A stretch of 64,000 nt of DNA, taken from assembly GCF_017354945.1 (NCBI RefSeq), contig NZ_CP071503.1:62001-126000 (forward strand), written 5' to 3'. The translations under genes and the position numbers were made by a program. Below the pieces are notes generated by a model. It saw nothing but the letters and a program-made list of their open reading frames with translations. It ran no database searches and was not told the DNA's origin. Origin of the DNA: Shewanella avicenniae. Lineage in GTDB: Bacteria; Pseudomonadota; Gammaproteobacteria; Enterobacterales; Shewanellaceae. Positions 10,580 to 19,504 of the stretch are shown here, one piece after another (positions within the stretch are counted from its first letter, which is position 1; each line of letters starts with the position of its first letter).

Positions 10580-10921
10580 TTAGGTGCTGGGCTTTTGATA
10601 GCTGATTTTATTGATAAACCACAGCTTAGCGCCGGTTGGCGTGTGCACAGTGGCTTCATCATCCACCTCTTTTTTCAGCAGCGCCCGCGCCATCGGTGCA
10701 TCGATAGAGATGTAATCTTTCTCGCCGTAGATTTCATCTGGGCCAACGATGCGAAACTGCTTCAGCTCGCCTTGCTCATTTTCTATTTCGACCCAAGCAC
10801 CAAAGAACACTTTTCCTTCTTGCACCGGGGAATAGTCGACCACAGTTAAGGCTTCAATACGCTTACGAAGAAACCGTACTCGCGAATCAATTTGACGCAG
10901 TAACCGTTTGTTTTCTTTGTA
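10580..10921 (-). pseudogene. greB: 3' portion of host greB, cut off by island insertion
   Basis: On the minus strand this encodes the C-terminal two thirds of the transcript cleavage factor GreB, from YKENKRLLRQIDSRV to the stop. It includes the globular domain (VEIENEQGELKQFRIVGPDE, SIDAPMARALLKKEVDDE). An in-frame TAA lies immediately upstream in island sequence, so it lacks the N-terminal coiled coil and cannot make GreB. The missing 5' part is at 41200-41341. It is highly similar to, but not identical with, the intact copy at 17510-17992. Confidence 0.97.
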
Positions 10922-10948
10922 TTAGTTCTACTTTGATGAACGTACTAA
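10922..10948 (+). repeat. Left-end motif of the island
   Basis: TTAGT-N3-ACTT followed nine bases later by TACTAA. Read inward from the right end, the same pattern occurs (TTAGT-N3-ACTT then TACTAA at 41194-41171), so the ends form an imperfect inverted repeat. These are likely recombinase-binding sites next to the crossover point. Confidence 0.6.
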
Positions 10949-10987
10949 ATCTATCGCTATTGGGTTATCTGCATAGTGCCTGGTCTG

Positions 10988-10999
10988 TTTTGTACAAAA
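10988..10999. promoter_or_regulatory. 12-bp palindrome upstream of gmtY
   Basis: A perfect palindrome TTTTGTACAAAA lies 63 bases before the gmtY start. It could be an operator or recombinase accessory site controlling the gmt-greB operon. No function is demonstrated. Confidence 0.4.
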
Positions 11000-11062
11000 T
11001 TTGCACAAGTTAGATTCACCAACTATAAACTATTCATACTCTAACTCAGTAACTTTACTTAA

Positions 11063-12358
11063 ATGGATTATGTTCTCAAAAGGATAGTCGAGTTCAATGC
11101 CTTTCCCGGCGCTAAGCCGTTCGTTGTACATGCGCTGTTTACAGAAAAGGGCGTACTGATTTCTCACTTAAGGTATCTATATCGCCATAGAAGCAAGTCT
11201 CAATCCTGGTTAGAACGCAGCGCCTTTGCTGTCGAACTGTTACTGACATTCATCCACGCTAATTCTCACTTAGAGCAAAGCGCTAAAATGCTTCTTGCTA
11301 ACTTTGTCGATGCATTGAATTTTGGCACTGTTGATAACGACTGTTTTGATGAATCAGGACTATACTGGAGTCCAAGAAAAATTAATGATACCAACACCTT
11401 ACTTGGCCATATCAACAGTTACTGTGACTTCTTAGATAGTGAATATGGCACTGAAGTGCCTCACCTGAACCCAATGCGCAAGGCCACAAAAGGTGAAGAG
11501 AGGATGCTGTGGTGTGCGTATTACCGCAGAACAGCGAACTGCTTCTTGAACCATTTACGACAGCCAGTCCGAGCGAAACTGTCATTTGTTCGTGAAGTCA
11601 GGTCACTGTCTCAACCATTTGTAATTCAGGACGACATATCTCGATTTCCAGATGATTTATTTTCGACATTTCTAGAATTAGGCATCCATAAAAGAGATGG
11701 TACGCCTGACCTTTGCACCATGTTGATTTTAATACTCATGCATTTTGGTGGGCTGCGTCTATCTGAATGCTTCCACATCTATATCCATGATGTAATGATT
11801 GATCGACAAACTGGCAGTTCAATTATTAAGGTATACCATCCTAGTGATGGAAATAGTCCAGAAAGGTTTTCGGGTAATCGGCGAGAATACTTAAACGTAA
11901 GATACAGGCTTAAACCTAGAAACGAATATCCACGAAGTCACAAACTATATTCGGGCTGGAAGTCTCCTTTACTGACAGATAACAAATTGTCTTTTGAAGT
12001 TTTTTTCTGCCCACCCAATATATCTTTAGAATTTACAAAATTACTTCAACAATACCTGATGACAAATCCTCGAAATGATCACCCTTATCTTTTCAGTAAT
12101 CATCAAGGTGCTCCAGAATCTAAAAAAAATTTTATCAAAAAGTACACTGCTGCCGTGAATAGGTTGTCTTCCTATTCACAATTAGCAGGTTGCGGTCCAC
12201 ATTCACATCGTCACGCCTACGGATACCGTTTAGCACAAAACGGTATGTCTCAAACCGACATACAAAAAGCAATGCACCATAAATCTCCGGAAAGTTGCCT
12301 TGTATATATAAGGCCTACCGATGCTGATGTTCGAGTAAAAATGCGAGGCTTTGAATGA
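11063..12358 (+). CDS. gmtY: Tyrosine recombinase, GmtY-like
   Basis: 431-residue site-specific tyrosine recombinase and first gene of the trio. The catalytic set is readable: Arg232 in FGGLRLSE, HxxR at His380-Arg383 (PHSHRHAYG), a second histidine at 405/406 (AMHHKS) and the presumed nucleophile Tyr415 (CLVYIRP). The N-terminal 180 residues should form the core-binding region. The gene sits 142 bp inside the left island end, reads inward, and overlaps gmtZ by 4 bases. Its place beside a second, very large recombinase and a third small protein matches the gamma-mobile-trio arrangement. The symbol is by analogy. Confidence 0.85.
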   Translation: MDYVLKRIVEFNAFPGAKPFVVHALFTEKGVLISHLRYLYRHRSKSQSWLERSAFAVELLLTFIHANSHLEQSAKMLLANFVDALNFGTVDNDCFDESGLYWSPRKINDTNTLLGHINSYCDFLDSEYGTEVPHLNPMRKATKGEERMLWCAYYRRTANCFLNHLRQPVRAKLSFVREVRSLSQPFVIQDDISRFPDDLFSTFLELGIHKRDGTPDLCTMLILILMHFGGLRLSECFHIYIHDVMIDRQTGSSIIKVYHPSDGNSPERFSGNRREYLNVRYRLKPRNEYPRSHKLYSGWKSPLLTDNKLSFEVFFCPPNISLEFTKLLQQYLMTNPRNDHPYLFSNHQGAPESKKNFIKKYTAAVNRLSSYSQLAGCGPHSHRHAYGYRLAQNGMSQTDIQKAMHHKSPESCLVYIRPTDADVRVKMRGFE

Positions 12359-15300
12359 TGCCAAGGTCTAAATTCTATTTAACGTATCAGAAGACATCCG
12401 CAGCCGCCCAAAATTTAGGCATCCGCACCGGCGCTGAATACCAGCGACGTTATACCGAAGACCCCAAGTTGCCTAGTCGCCCGGACCGGCGCTTTCGCAA
12501 CGACTGGCATGATTGGCCGACGTTTCTGGGGACAAAATCCAATCGCTATGTCACCTTGGCCGACGCCAGTCTCGCCGCCCAAAACTTAGGCATCCGCACC
12601 CGCGCTGAATACCAGCGACGTTATACCGAAGACCCCAAGTTGCCTAGTCGCCCGAACCGGCACTTTCGCAACAACTGGCATGATTGGCCGACGTTTCTGG
12701 GGACAAAATCCAATCGCTATGTCACCTTGGCCGACGCCAGTCTCGCCGCCCAAAACTTAGGCATCCGCACCCGCGCTGAATACCAGCGACGTTATGCCGA
12801 AGACCCCAAGTTGCCCAGTAACCCGGACCGGTACTTTCGCAACGACTGGCATGATTGGCCGACGTTTCTGGGCCGGCCGAAGCCAGAGCGCTATGTCACC
12901 TTGGTCGACGCCAGTCTCGCCGCCCAAAACTTAGGCATCCGCACCCCCGCTGAATACCTGCGACGTTATACCGAAGACCCCAAGTTGCCCAGTAGCCCGG
13001 ACCGGCGCTTTCGCAACGACTGGCATGATTGGCCGACGTTTCTGGGCCGGCTGAAGCCAGAACGCTATGTCTCTTTGGCCGACGCCAGTATCGCCGCCCA
13101 AAACTTAGGCATCCGCACCAGCGCTGAATACCTGCGACGTTATACCGAAGACCCCAAGTTACCCAGTAGCCCGGAGCAGTACTTTCGCAACGACTGGCAT
13201 GATTGGTCGACGTTTCTGGGCCGGCTGAAGCCAGAACGCTATGTCACCTTGGCCGACGCCAGTCTCGCCGCCCAAAACTTAGGCATCCGCACCTACACTG
13301 AATACCAGCGACGTTATACCGAAGACCCCAAGTTGCCCAGTAACCCGGAGCAGTGCTTTCGCAACAACTGGCATGATTGGCCGACGTTTCTGGGCCGGCT
13401 GAAGCCAGAACGCTATGTCACCTTGGCCGACGCCAGTCTCGCCGCCCAAAACTTAGGCATCCGCACCCCCGCTGAATACCTGCGACGTTATACCGAAGAC
13501 CCCAAGTTGCCCAGTAGCCCGAACCGGCGCTTTCGCAACGACTGGCATGATTGGCCGACGTTTCTGGGGACAAAATCCAATCGCTATGTCACCTTGGCCG
13601 ACGCCAGTCTCGCCGCCCAAAACTTAGGCATCCGCACCCCCGCTGAATACCTGCGACGTTATACCGAAGACCCCAAGTTGCCTAGTCACCCGAACCGGCA
13701 CTTTCGCAACGACTGGCATGATTGGCCGACGTTTCTGGGCCGGCTGAAGCCAGAACGCTATGTCACTTTGGCCGACGCCAGTCTCGCCGCCCAAAACTTA
13801 GGCATTAGCACCCGCGCTGAATACCTGCGACGTTATGCCGAAGACCCCAAGTTGCCCAGAAACCCGGAGTGGCACTTTCGCAACGACTGGCATGATTGGC
13901 CGACGTTTCTTAACACCAAAAGCTCATTTTATTTAACTTATGCCGAGGCGAAAAAAGCTGCTATTACTCTTAGAATCACCTCATCGAAAAATTATTTAGA
14001 AGCATACAAAAAAGATCCATGCTTACCCTCTTCTCCTGACATTAGATATAAAGACCAATGGACAGGATGGACGGACTTTCTATTACCACGAGAAATCCAT
14101 GATTTATCAATTGCTGAACATGCATGTTTGGTTCTTTCCGTAAAAGACTCAAAACAGTATTACGAACAACGTAAGACTTATAAATTCCTGCCTGCCCACC
14201 CCGAAAGGTTCGATGGTTGGCTTGATTGGTATGACTTTCTCGACATTCCAAGACCTTACCCATACTCCGAACTGGTTTCTATTGTCAGAAAGCACCATTG
14301 CAAAAAAATGGAAGATTACAAAAAATTGCGTGCCGAATTAAATGACCCGCGCATCCCCTCTAGCCCTGAAGAGACGTATCGACACAACGGTTGGACTAAC
14401 ACATATGACTTTTTTGGTAACAAACGACCTTATCAAGTTCGATACCTCACTGATGACTGGCAAATCTGGGGAGGGTGCATTACCGACTTTCTCAAACAAG
14501 CAAGAGGGGCTGGCACAAAAGCAAGTGATCTATGCGAGTTTGTACGAGAGTTTATTGAAGCCAACGACCTAGACAAAAATCCGCTAGATTTCCTAAGAAG
14601 AGATAAAATTAATATTCAGCCGTGCATCGAACTGTTGAATGAAAAAACGGTGCCGGCAAAAAAAAAGCAGCTATTTTCGATTAAAGAGTTTCTTGATTGG
14701 ATTATTAGTAAAGATTTGACTATCGAAGATCCTGAAACTGGTGAAGTGAGTATTGTCCTCGGAGCAAGAAATCCATTTCAGTATATCAACTTTAACGATG
14801 AGAAAATTCCAGAGAAAATCAATGAAACGGAAAAATTATCCCTCCCATACACATATGTAAAATCAACTCGAGACTGGATATTTCCAGTCGACTCTCCGGA
14901 AAAAGGATTGTCCTATTCAGATCTTAGCCACCTGCAAAAATTTAACGCAGACTGGGTCCAAATTAGCGATGATTTCTCTGTCGACTCTAATGACCCCGAT
15001 TGTGTTACCAAAGAAGATAATGGAAAACGATTTATTTGGGTGCCAGTCTTTTGGACCTATACATACGCGCTCATGCAATTACCTGCGAGAGGAAGGCAGA
15101 TAATCTACTGTGACTCTGGTGAAATGGATTTAGAAATCCCTTGTTTCTCGAATGGGAAAATTGTTTGGGTAGCAAACAACCATCCGAAAGCTGGATTAAC
15201 TAAAAAACAAGGAATGATTTATAAGACAAAAAGTGGGGATTTTGGCGTTCATTATACATCAAATAAGACGCAACTATTCGGAGAAGGCTATAACACCCCT

Positions 15301-16869
15301 TATATGCCTGTCGAATTGGCGTACTGGCTGATAAAACTGAGATGTTGGCAATCAAAGTTTAATGCAATTCCATCTCCCACCCCATGGCTGCGTTGCAAAA
15401 GAACATTCCTGAACGAAGTACAGAGAAACTTCAAAGGCAAAAACTGCTTTCTATTTAGAGATCTGAATGATGTTGAACCTGGTACTTTTGGTTCTAGATT
15501 ATCGACAAGATTGGGAGCCGCATTGTTTTTTGCCAACGGAGTCGATGAAGTCTTTGCTGAATATGACGGACAAAATTTCACAGATATTGGTGAGAGCATA
15601 TTAGACAGCACAGATATAAAGTTATCAAAATTTAGCTCAAAATTCACACCACATTGTATGAGAGTGAGTTTGATTAATGCTTATAGCACTGAGTTTGGCT
15701 TACCAATTGAATTTATTATGAAATTGGTTGGGCACTCATCAATCGTGATGTCTATTTATTACCTAAAAAGTGATCAGACAGGCCTAAAGCTGCGAGAACG
15801 AATGAACAAAGCGGAAAAGGAGGCTCTAAGTTCTGCAACAGAAACCACTCGACGCTTTATCGAGCAGCATCGAATTGAAGATATAAAGTCCCAATTAACC
15901 GCAAACAGCCCCGAATTCCTTGCATCACTGACTAATGAACGAGCCGCGGGCAATTACGTTTTTAGAGATTTTGGCATTTGCCCTGTTGGAGGCGGATTTT
16001 GCGACATGGGCGGAGATGCCGTCGCAACAAAAGCTAATATTTTTCATCCTGTACCAGCAGGGCATCTAGGTGATCAAAACTGCATTCAATGTCGCTTTTT
16101 TGTCACTGGTCCTGCGTTTCTCGTGGGATTAGTCGCATTGTTCAATGAAGTCTCACTGTCACAGTACGTCTTACAACTGCGTGACCAAGAGATCAAGAAT
16201 AAACTAGATAGTACAATACAAGAGATTGATATCATTTCGTCTAAGCAATATGACGAAATGAAACTAGGTGTTCAAAACCAAACGTTAGCATCTGAAAAAT
16301 CTCGACTACTTTTTATAAGAAAGCAGTTGAATGCCGAAATTGAGGCTAAAGCAAAAAAAATGGATCTGTACTTGGCAGACCTAAATGCGATGTTCAAACA
16401 TATAAATAATTGCCATCAGATGATTGAGGGTATGCACCCTTCAGATGAGAGCAAACTTCAACTCATGGTACCCACAGACTTTTCAATAAATTTAGATTTG
16501 GAAGACTGTAGTCATTTCCAACAGTTATGTGAAGTCTGTGAGAACGCAGAGCTGTATCACAGCTGCAGTGATGAGCTCGCAGTAACTCGAAGGAGCCAAG
16601 CACTAGATCGAATGATGCTCAATAATGGATTGGCCGCACATATGATGCATCTTTCTGAAAGGGAACAATTGATAGTCGGAAACCAATTTACGCAACTAAT
16701 GCTTAGCCGACTAAAAAGCTGGGAAAAAATCGATTTATTGATAGATGGCAGTATGACGTTAAGAGATTTGAGTTACAAAAATTCGCTAAATGCTGATGAA
16801 ATAAAGCACTTTTTTCAAAAAGCTAAACCGCTAAAACTCGGTCTAAAAGGGGAGAACAAGAATGCTTGA
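12355..16869 (+). CDS. gmtZ: Repeat-containing integrase, GmtZ-like (VPA1269 family)
   Basis: 1504-residue protein. Residues 15-532 are nine near-identical units of 57 or 58 residues, each with LAAQNLGI, EDPKLP and NDWHDWPTFL cores. Three diverged units follow to about residue 690. A tyrosine recombinase domain lies near 880-1140: Arg in LPARGRQI (about 911), HxxR in PHCMRVS (about 1099-1102), GHSS, and Tyr in SIYYLKS. A cysteine-rich stretch (CPVGGGFC, then CIQC, about 1213-1245) could bind metal, and a helical tail follows. The repeats resemble the Phage-integrase repeat unit described for integrases. It overlaps gmtY by 4 bases and gmtX by 8. The repeat DNA is clearly GC-richer than the rest of the gene. 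Confidence 0.85.
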   Translation: MMPRSKFYLTYQKTSAAAQNLGIRTGAEYQRRYTEDPKLPSRPDRRFRNDWHDWPTFLGTKSNRYVTLADASLAAQNLGIRTRAEYQRRYTEDPKLPSRPNRHFRNNWHDWPTFLGTKSNRYVTLADASLAAQNLGIRTRAEYQRRYAEDPKLPSNPDRYFRNDWHDWPTFLGRPKPERYVTLVDASLAAQNLGIRTPAEYLRRYTEDPKLPSSPDRRFRNDWHDWPTFLGRLKPERYVSLADASIAAQNLGIRTSAEYLRRYTEDPKLPSSPEQYFRNDWHDWSTFLGRLKPERYVTLADASLAAQNLGIRTYTEYQRRYTEDPKLPSNPEQCFRNNWHDWPTFLGRLKPERYVTLADASLAAQNLGIRTPAEYLRRYTEDPKLPSSPNRRFRNDWHDWPTFLGTKSNRYVTLADASLAAQNLGIRTPAEYLRRYTEDPKLPSHPNRHFRNDWHDWPTFLGRLKPERYVTLADASLAAQNLGISTRAEYLRRYAEDPKLPRNPEWHFRNDWHDWPTFLNTKSSFYLTYAEAKKAAITLRITSSKNYLEAYKKDPCLPSSPDIRYKDQWTGWTDFLLPREIHDLSIAEHACLVLSVKDSKQYYEQRKTYKFLPAHPERFDGWLDWYDFLDIPRPYPYSELVSIVRKHHCKKMEDYKKLRAELNDPRIPSSPEETYRHNGWTNTYDFFGNKRPYQVRYLTDDWQIWGGCITDFLKQARGAGTKASDLCEFVREFIEANDLDKNPLDFLRRDKINIQPCIELLNEKTVPAKKKQLFSIKEFLDWIISKDLTIEDPETGEVSIVLGARNPFQYINFNDEKIPEKINETEKLSLPYTYVKSTRDWIFPVDSPEKGLSYSDLSHLQKFNADWVQISDDFSVDSNDPDCVTKEDNGKRFIWVPVFWTYTYALMQLPARGRQIIYCDSGEMDLEIPCFSNGKIVWVANNHPKAGLTKKQGMIYKTKSGDFGVHYTSNKTQLFGEGYNTPYMPVELAYWLIKLRCWQSKFNAIPSPTPWLRCKRTFLNEVQRNFKGKNCFLFRDLNDVEPGTFGSRLSTRLGAALFFANGVDEVFAEYDGQNFTDIGESILDSTDIKLSKFSSKFTPHCMRVSLINAYSTEFGLPIEFIMKLVGHSSIVMSIYYLKSDQTGLKLRERMNKAEKEALSSATETTRRFIEQHRIEDIKSQLTANSPEFLASLTNERAAGNYVFRDFGICPVGGGFCDMGGDAVATKANIFHPVPAGHLGDQNCIQCRFFVTGPAFLVGLVALFNEVSLSQYVLQLRDQEIKNKLDSTIQEIDIISSKQYDEMKLGVQNQTLASEKSRLLFIRKQLNAEIEAKAKKMDLYLADLNAMFKHINNCHQMIEGMHPSDESKLQLMVPTDFSINLDLEDCSHFQQLCEVCENAELYHSCSDELAVTRRSQALDRMMLNNGLAAHMMHLSEREQLIVGNQFTQLMLSRLKSWEKIDLLIDGSMTLRDLSYKNSLNADEIKHFFQKAKPLKLGLKGENKNA
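12397..13950 (+). repeat. Nine in-frame tandem repeats of 171/174 bp within gmtZ
   Basis: Unit lengths are 57, 57, 58, 58, 58, 58, 57, 58 and 57 residues (units start at residues 15, 72, 129, 187, 245, 303, 361, 418 and 476). Variation is confined to few positions: the residue after GIRT (G, R, R, P, S, Y, P, P; R in unit 9, where GIRT is GIST), Q/L in EY(Q/L)RRY, and the stretch between KLP and F. In that stretch units read SRPDRR, SRPNRH, SNPDRY, SSPDRR, SSPEQY, SNPEQC, SSPNRR, SHPNRH and RNPEWH. Two linker types, GTKSNRY and GR(L/P)KPERY, alternate irregularly, with a variant TKSSFY in unit 9. The array is homogenised at DNA level. Confidence 0.97.
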
Positions 16870-17488
16870 AATGTCCCCTGAGACGGTCCTTAAACAACTT
16901 AAAAAAAACGCATCAATGCGGGTAAGTTCGACTTTGGACGCTGTATATACTGTTTGCAAAGAGCAGTTCGAACGAGGAATCTACGACTTCAGCTTTAGCA
17001 CTATTTCTAGGCTGGGCAAAGAAAAAGGGGTACCCGCTGCACAGAGCATTAGGAATAAATCTGGAGATGCATATAGGACGTTGATCAAATCTTTCGCTGA
17101 TGCTGCTAAAGACAAAAAAGTCCCTAAGCCAAATCATTCCCCATTCGGAAAATCCGTAGCATGGATTGAGAACATCACAGATCCAGTCCTCAAGTTACAA
17201 GTAAACATTCTTTACTCCCAAAAAAAGGAAGCTGAAAGGCTATTGCTCGAAGTGGTGCCTATCAACCAAGTCATAGAAATCTTTGATAATGGTGCATCTC
17301 CAGTATCAAAAATTCGATTAACCGCATTAGAAAGAGAGGCTCTCGAGTATATGTTATCTACAGAATTTCTGCGGCGAGAAGATTTGGAAGTCGGGCCAAA
17401 GGGCAGTATATTGCGACGTGAAGATTTGAGTCAGGTTTTTCCCGTTGCCACACTAGACGCATTTAAGAAGGCGTTGTTACACCTCTAG
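16862..17488 (+). CDS. gmtX: GmtX-like third protein of the recombinase trio
   Basis: 208-residue, charged, mostly helical protein without a catalytic motif I recognise. The N-terminus (SPETVLKQLKKNASMRVSST) and a segment with RLGKEKGVPAAQSIRNKSG look like a DNA-binding helix-turn-helix, which would fit an accessory role in recombination as for third proteins of other recombinase trios. It overlaps gmtZ by 8 bases and is followed 21 bases later by the replacement greB, so all four genes are likely co-transcribed. The name is by position in the trio. Confidence 0.75.
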   Translation: MLEMSPETVLKQLKKNASMRVSSTLDAVYTVCKEQFERGIYDFSFSTISRLGKEKGVPAAQSIRNKSGDAYRTLIKSFADAAKDKKVPKPNHSPFGKSVAWIENITDPVLKLQVNILYSQKKEAERLLLEVVPINQVIEIFDNGASPVSKIRLTALEREALEYMLSTEFLRREDLEVGPKGSILRREDLSQVFPVATLDAFKKALLHL

Positions 17489-17509
17489 TTCGAAATAGTA
17501 GGAAGTCAG

Positions 17510-17992
17510 TTGAGAACAAATTTAATCACTCCTGAAGGTTTTGAAGCATTAACCAAAGAGCTTGACCATTTGTGGCGTGAATATCGCCCTGAAATCACAC
17601 AAAAAGTGGCATGGGCAGCCAGTCTAGGCGATAGATCAGAGAACGCAGACTACAAGGAGAATAAGAGGTTACTTCGCAGCATCGACTCTAGAGTTCGCTT
17701 CTTACGCAAGAGGTTAGAGGCTCTTAAGATTGTTGATTACTCACCTGTGCAAGAAGGTAAAGTTTTCTTTGGCGCCTGGGTCGAAATCGAAAATGAACTA
17801 GGTGACGTCAAGAAATTTAGAATTGTTGGTCCTGATGAAATCTATGAGCGGAAGGATTACATATCAATTGATGCCCCGATGGCCAGAGCTCTTGTTAAAA
17901 AAGAAGTTGATGATGAAGTTACCGTAATGACTCCTGATGGTGAGAAAATCTGGTATATCAACGATATTAGCTACCAAAATAGTTCCAAATAA
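17510..17992 (+). CDS. greB: Island-borne intact transcription elongation factor GreB
   Basis: 160-residue GreB, the secondary-channel factor that lets RNA polymerase cleave backtracked RNA. It has an N-terminal coiled coil with the acidic tip ([18 protein letters not shown]) and the C-terminal FKBP-like domain. It begins with TTG after an AGGAAG ribosome site, and the disrupted host greB also begins with TTG. Over the first 47 residues it differs from the host copy at six positions, so it is a diverged homologue and not a recent duplicate. It is on the opposite strand to the host fragments and directly follows gmtX. It probably restores GreB function lost by insertion. Confidence 0.95.
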   Translation: MRTNLITPEGFEALTKELDHLWREYRPEITQKVAWAASLGDRSENADYKENKRLLRSIDSRVRFLRKRLEALKIVDYSPVQEGKVFFGAWVEIENELGDVKKFRIVGPDEIYERKDYISIDAPMARALVKKEVDDEVTVMTPDGEKIWYINDISYQNSSK

Positions 17993-18008
17993 TTGAGGCA
18001 CGCTGAAA

Positions 18009-18056
18009 ATCACCCTTAAAGTATTAGCATCTGAAGTGAAGTTATACAAGGGTGAT
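18009..18056. other. Long inverted repeat between greB and the helicase gene
   Basis: ATCACCCTT (18009-18017) pairs with AAGGGTGAT (18048-18056) across a 30-base loop, in the gap between convergent genes. It could act as a weak terminator, but no T-tract follows. Confidence 0.35.
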
Positions 18057-18127
18057 GTGAACAAGGTTTGCGCATAGAAGCTACCCCACCGCAGCAACTA
18101 ATGGTGTCACCGGCGATTGTGAGACAA

Positions 18128-19504
18128 CTACAAAAAAGCAGAAATTACACGTTTTCTAAATTCGCCGAGAACAACCTCGTCAAATAGCTGTTCTGAAAGA
18201 GCAAGCCGGCCCGTTGTGCTTGTGAAATCACCAAATTTGAGATTGGGCATCACATCAACCTCAGTCATTGTACCTTTAGTTACAGTTCTACTACTTGGGC
18301 TCGTTGAGATGTTTGATGCCAACGACTCATTGATTTTGCTGTACAAACACGAATCAGGAATGTCCTTTTGAATTTCCTCAGAATAAGCCACGAGATTTGG
18401 CTCAGCAAATGTGTAAAGCCACGCATCTTGATTCGGCGCGTTGTTAACTCTTAAAATTCTCCCTAGCACCTGTCTAAAGTAAAGCTCGGTTTTTATTGAA
18501 CTAAGGTGACAGCAAACTTGCAAGCGTGGAATGTCGGTACCTTCACTCACCATACCTACACTGATGATCCACTGGGTTATACCTTCCCTAAATCGTTGGA
18601 TTTCAGCTAAAGGCATATCATCAAGATAAGTGACAATAGTGACTGACTGCTGGTATTCCTCAACCAGCATTTTAGCAATGGAATGCGCATGTCTAACCGA
18701 TGCTGCGACCACAAGGCCACCTGAGCTTGCTGAAACTTTGCGTATTTCGGTAAGCTTTGCACATCCTAAACCTAAAAGATGCTTCATCGCCTTTTTGTTA
18801 TAAATAATGCTCTGATACGACGCATTAGTTTCCTTCAAAAATTCATTAATAGATTCAAAGGTCTGTTGCTCCTTATGTTTAGAAGTAAGGCGCAGCTTCT
18901 TGCTATCAACGAGCACAATTTTGGGGGCTCGACAGACTTTATCCTTAATTGCTTGTTTTAGTGAATATCTGTAGTCAACGACCAATTCACCTTCTGGATT
19001 AGTGTACTGCGCCATAACGATGGGAAGTGAATCCGTTCGCCAAGGCGTTCCTGACATTGCTAGAGTATAAGTAGCAAGGCGTTGGATCTTGCTTAGAATT
19101 TGCTGACCCCAAGCATTTGTATTACTGATACTATTCCCACAACAATGATGAATTTCATCGAAAACAATAAATACTCTAAAGGACTTTAATTCAGTCCAAA
19201 ATTCATCGCTTAAAAATGGAAGAGATTGATATGTCAAAGACTGCCCGATACATCCAAGGCGCCCATTAAAACTTCGTGAAAGTCGGTGACTAAATGTTTT
19301 CTTTATCCCATCAGCAACGGTAAGAGACGGCGAAAAACATAAAACAATATCAACCATTTTAGCTTCTATAAGTCTTGACGCGACCTCTGCAGCAAGCGTC
19401 GTTTTACCAGCTCCAGGCGTACCTTGGCAGAAATAGTGATGGCCACCCGAACGATACTTTTCCATTGCTTGTGTTGCACATTCTGCCTGCCAAGTTCTTA
19501 GCAT
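18128..19504 (-). CDS. DEAD/DEAH-type SF2 helicase (candidate defence)
   Basis: 458-residue superfamily 2 helicase: motif I GTPGAGKTT (about 29-37), motif II DEIHH, motif III SGTPWR, a motif V-like MVSEGTDIPRL and motif VI RQVLGRILR. It resembles the ATPase core of restriction-type translocases without a nuclease domain. The C-terminal 90 residues are not recognised. Its start overlaps the end of the upstream 180-residue gene by 7 bases, and both are divergent from an XRE regulator. It lies beside a type I restriction system on a mobile island, which suggests antiphage or plasmid defence; that is inference. Confidence 0.8.
   Translation of the reverse strand: MLRTWQAECATQAMEKYRSGGHHYFCQGTPGAGKTTLAAEVASRLIEAKMVDIVLCFSPSLTVADGIKKTFSHRLSRSFNGRLGCIGQSLTYQSLPFLSDEFWTELKSFRVFIVFDEIHHCCGNSISNTNAWGQQILSKIQRLATYTLAMSGTPWRTDSLPIVMAQYTNPEGELVVDYRYSLKQAIKDKVCRAPKIVLVDSKKLRLTSKHKEQQTFESINEFLKETNASYQSIIYNKKAMKHLLGLGCAKLTEIRKVSASSGGLVVAASVRHAHSIAKMLVEEYQQSVTIVTYLDDMPLAEIQRFREGITQWIISVGMVSEGTDIPRLQVCCHLSSIKTELYFRQVLGRILRVNNAPNQDAWLYTFAEPNLVAYSEEIQKDIPDSCLYSKINESLASNISTSPSSRTVTKGTMTEVDVMPNLKFGDFTSTTGRLALSEQLFDEVVLGEFRKRVISAFL

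Noticed and set aside
12397..13950. Regular repeats that could be mistaken for a CRISPR array or minisatellite
   Set aside because: Units are 171/174 bp, keep one reading frame with no stops and encode conserved protein repeats; there are no spacers.
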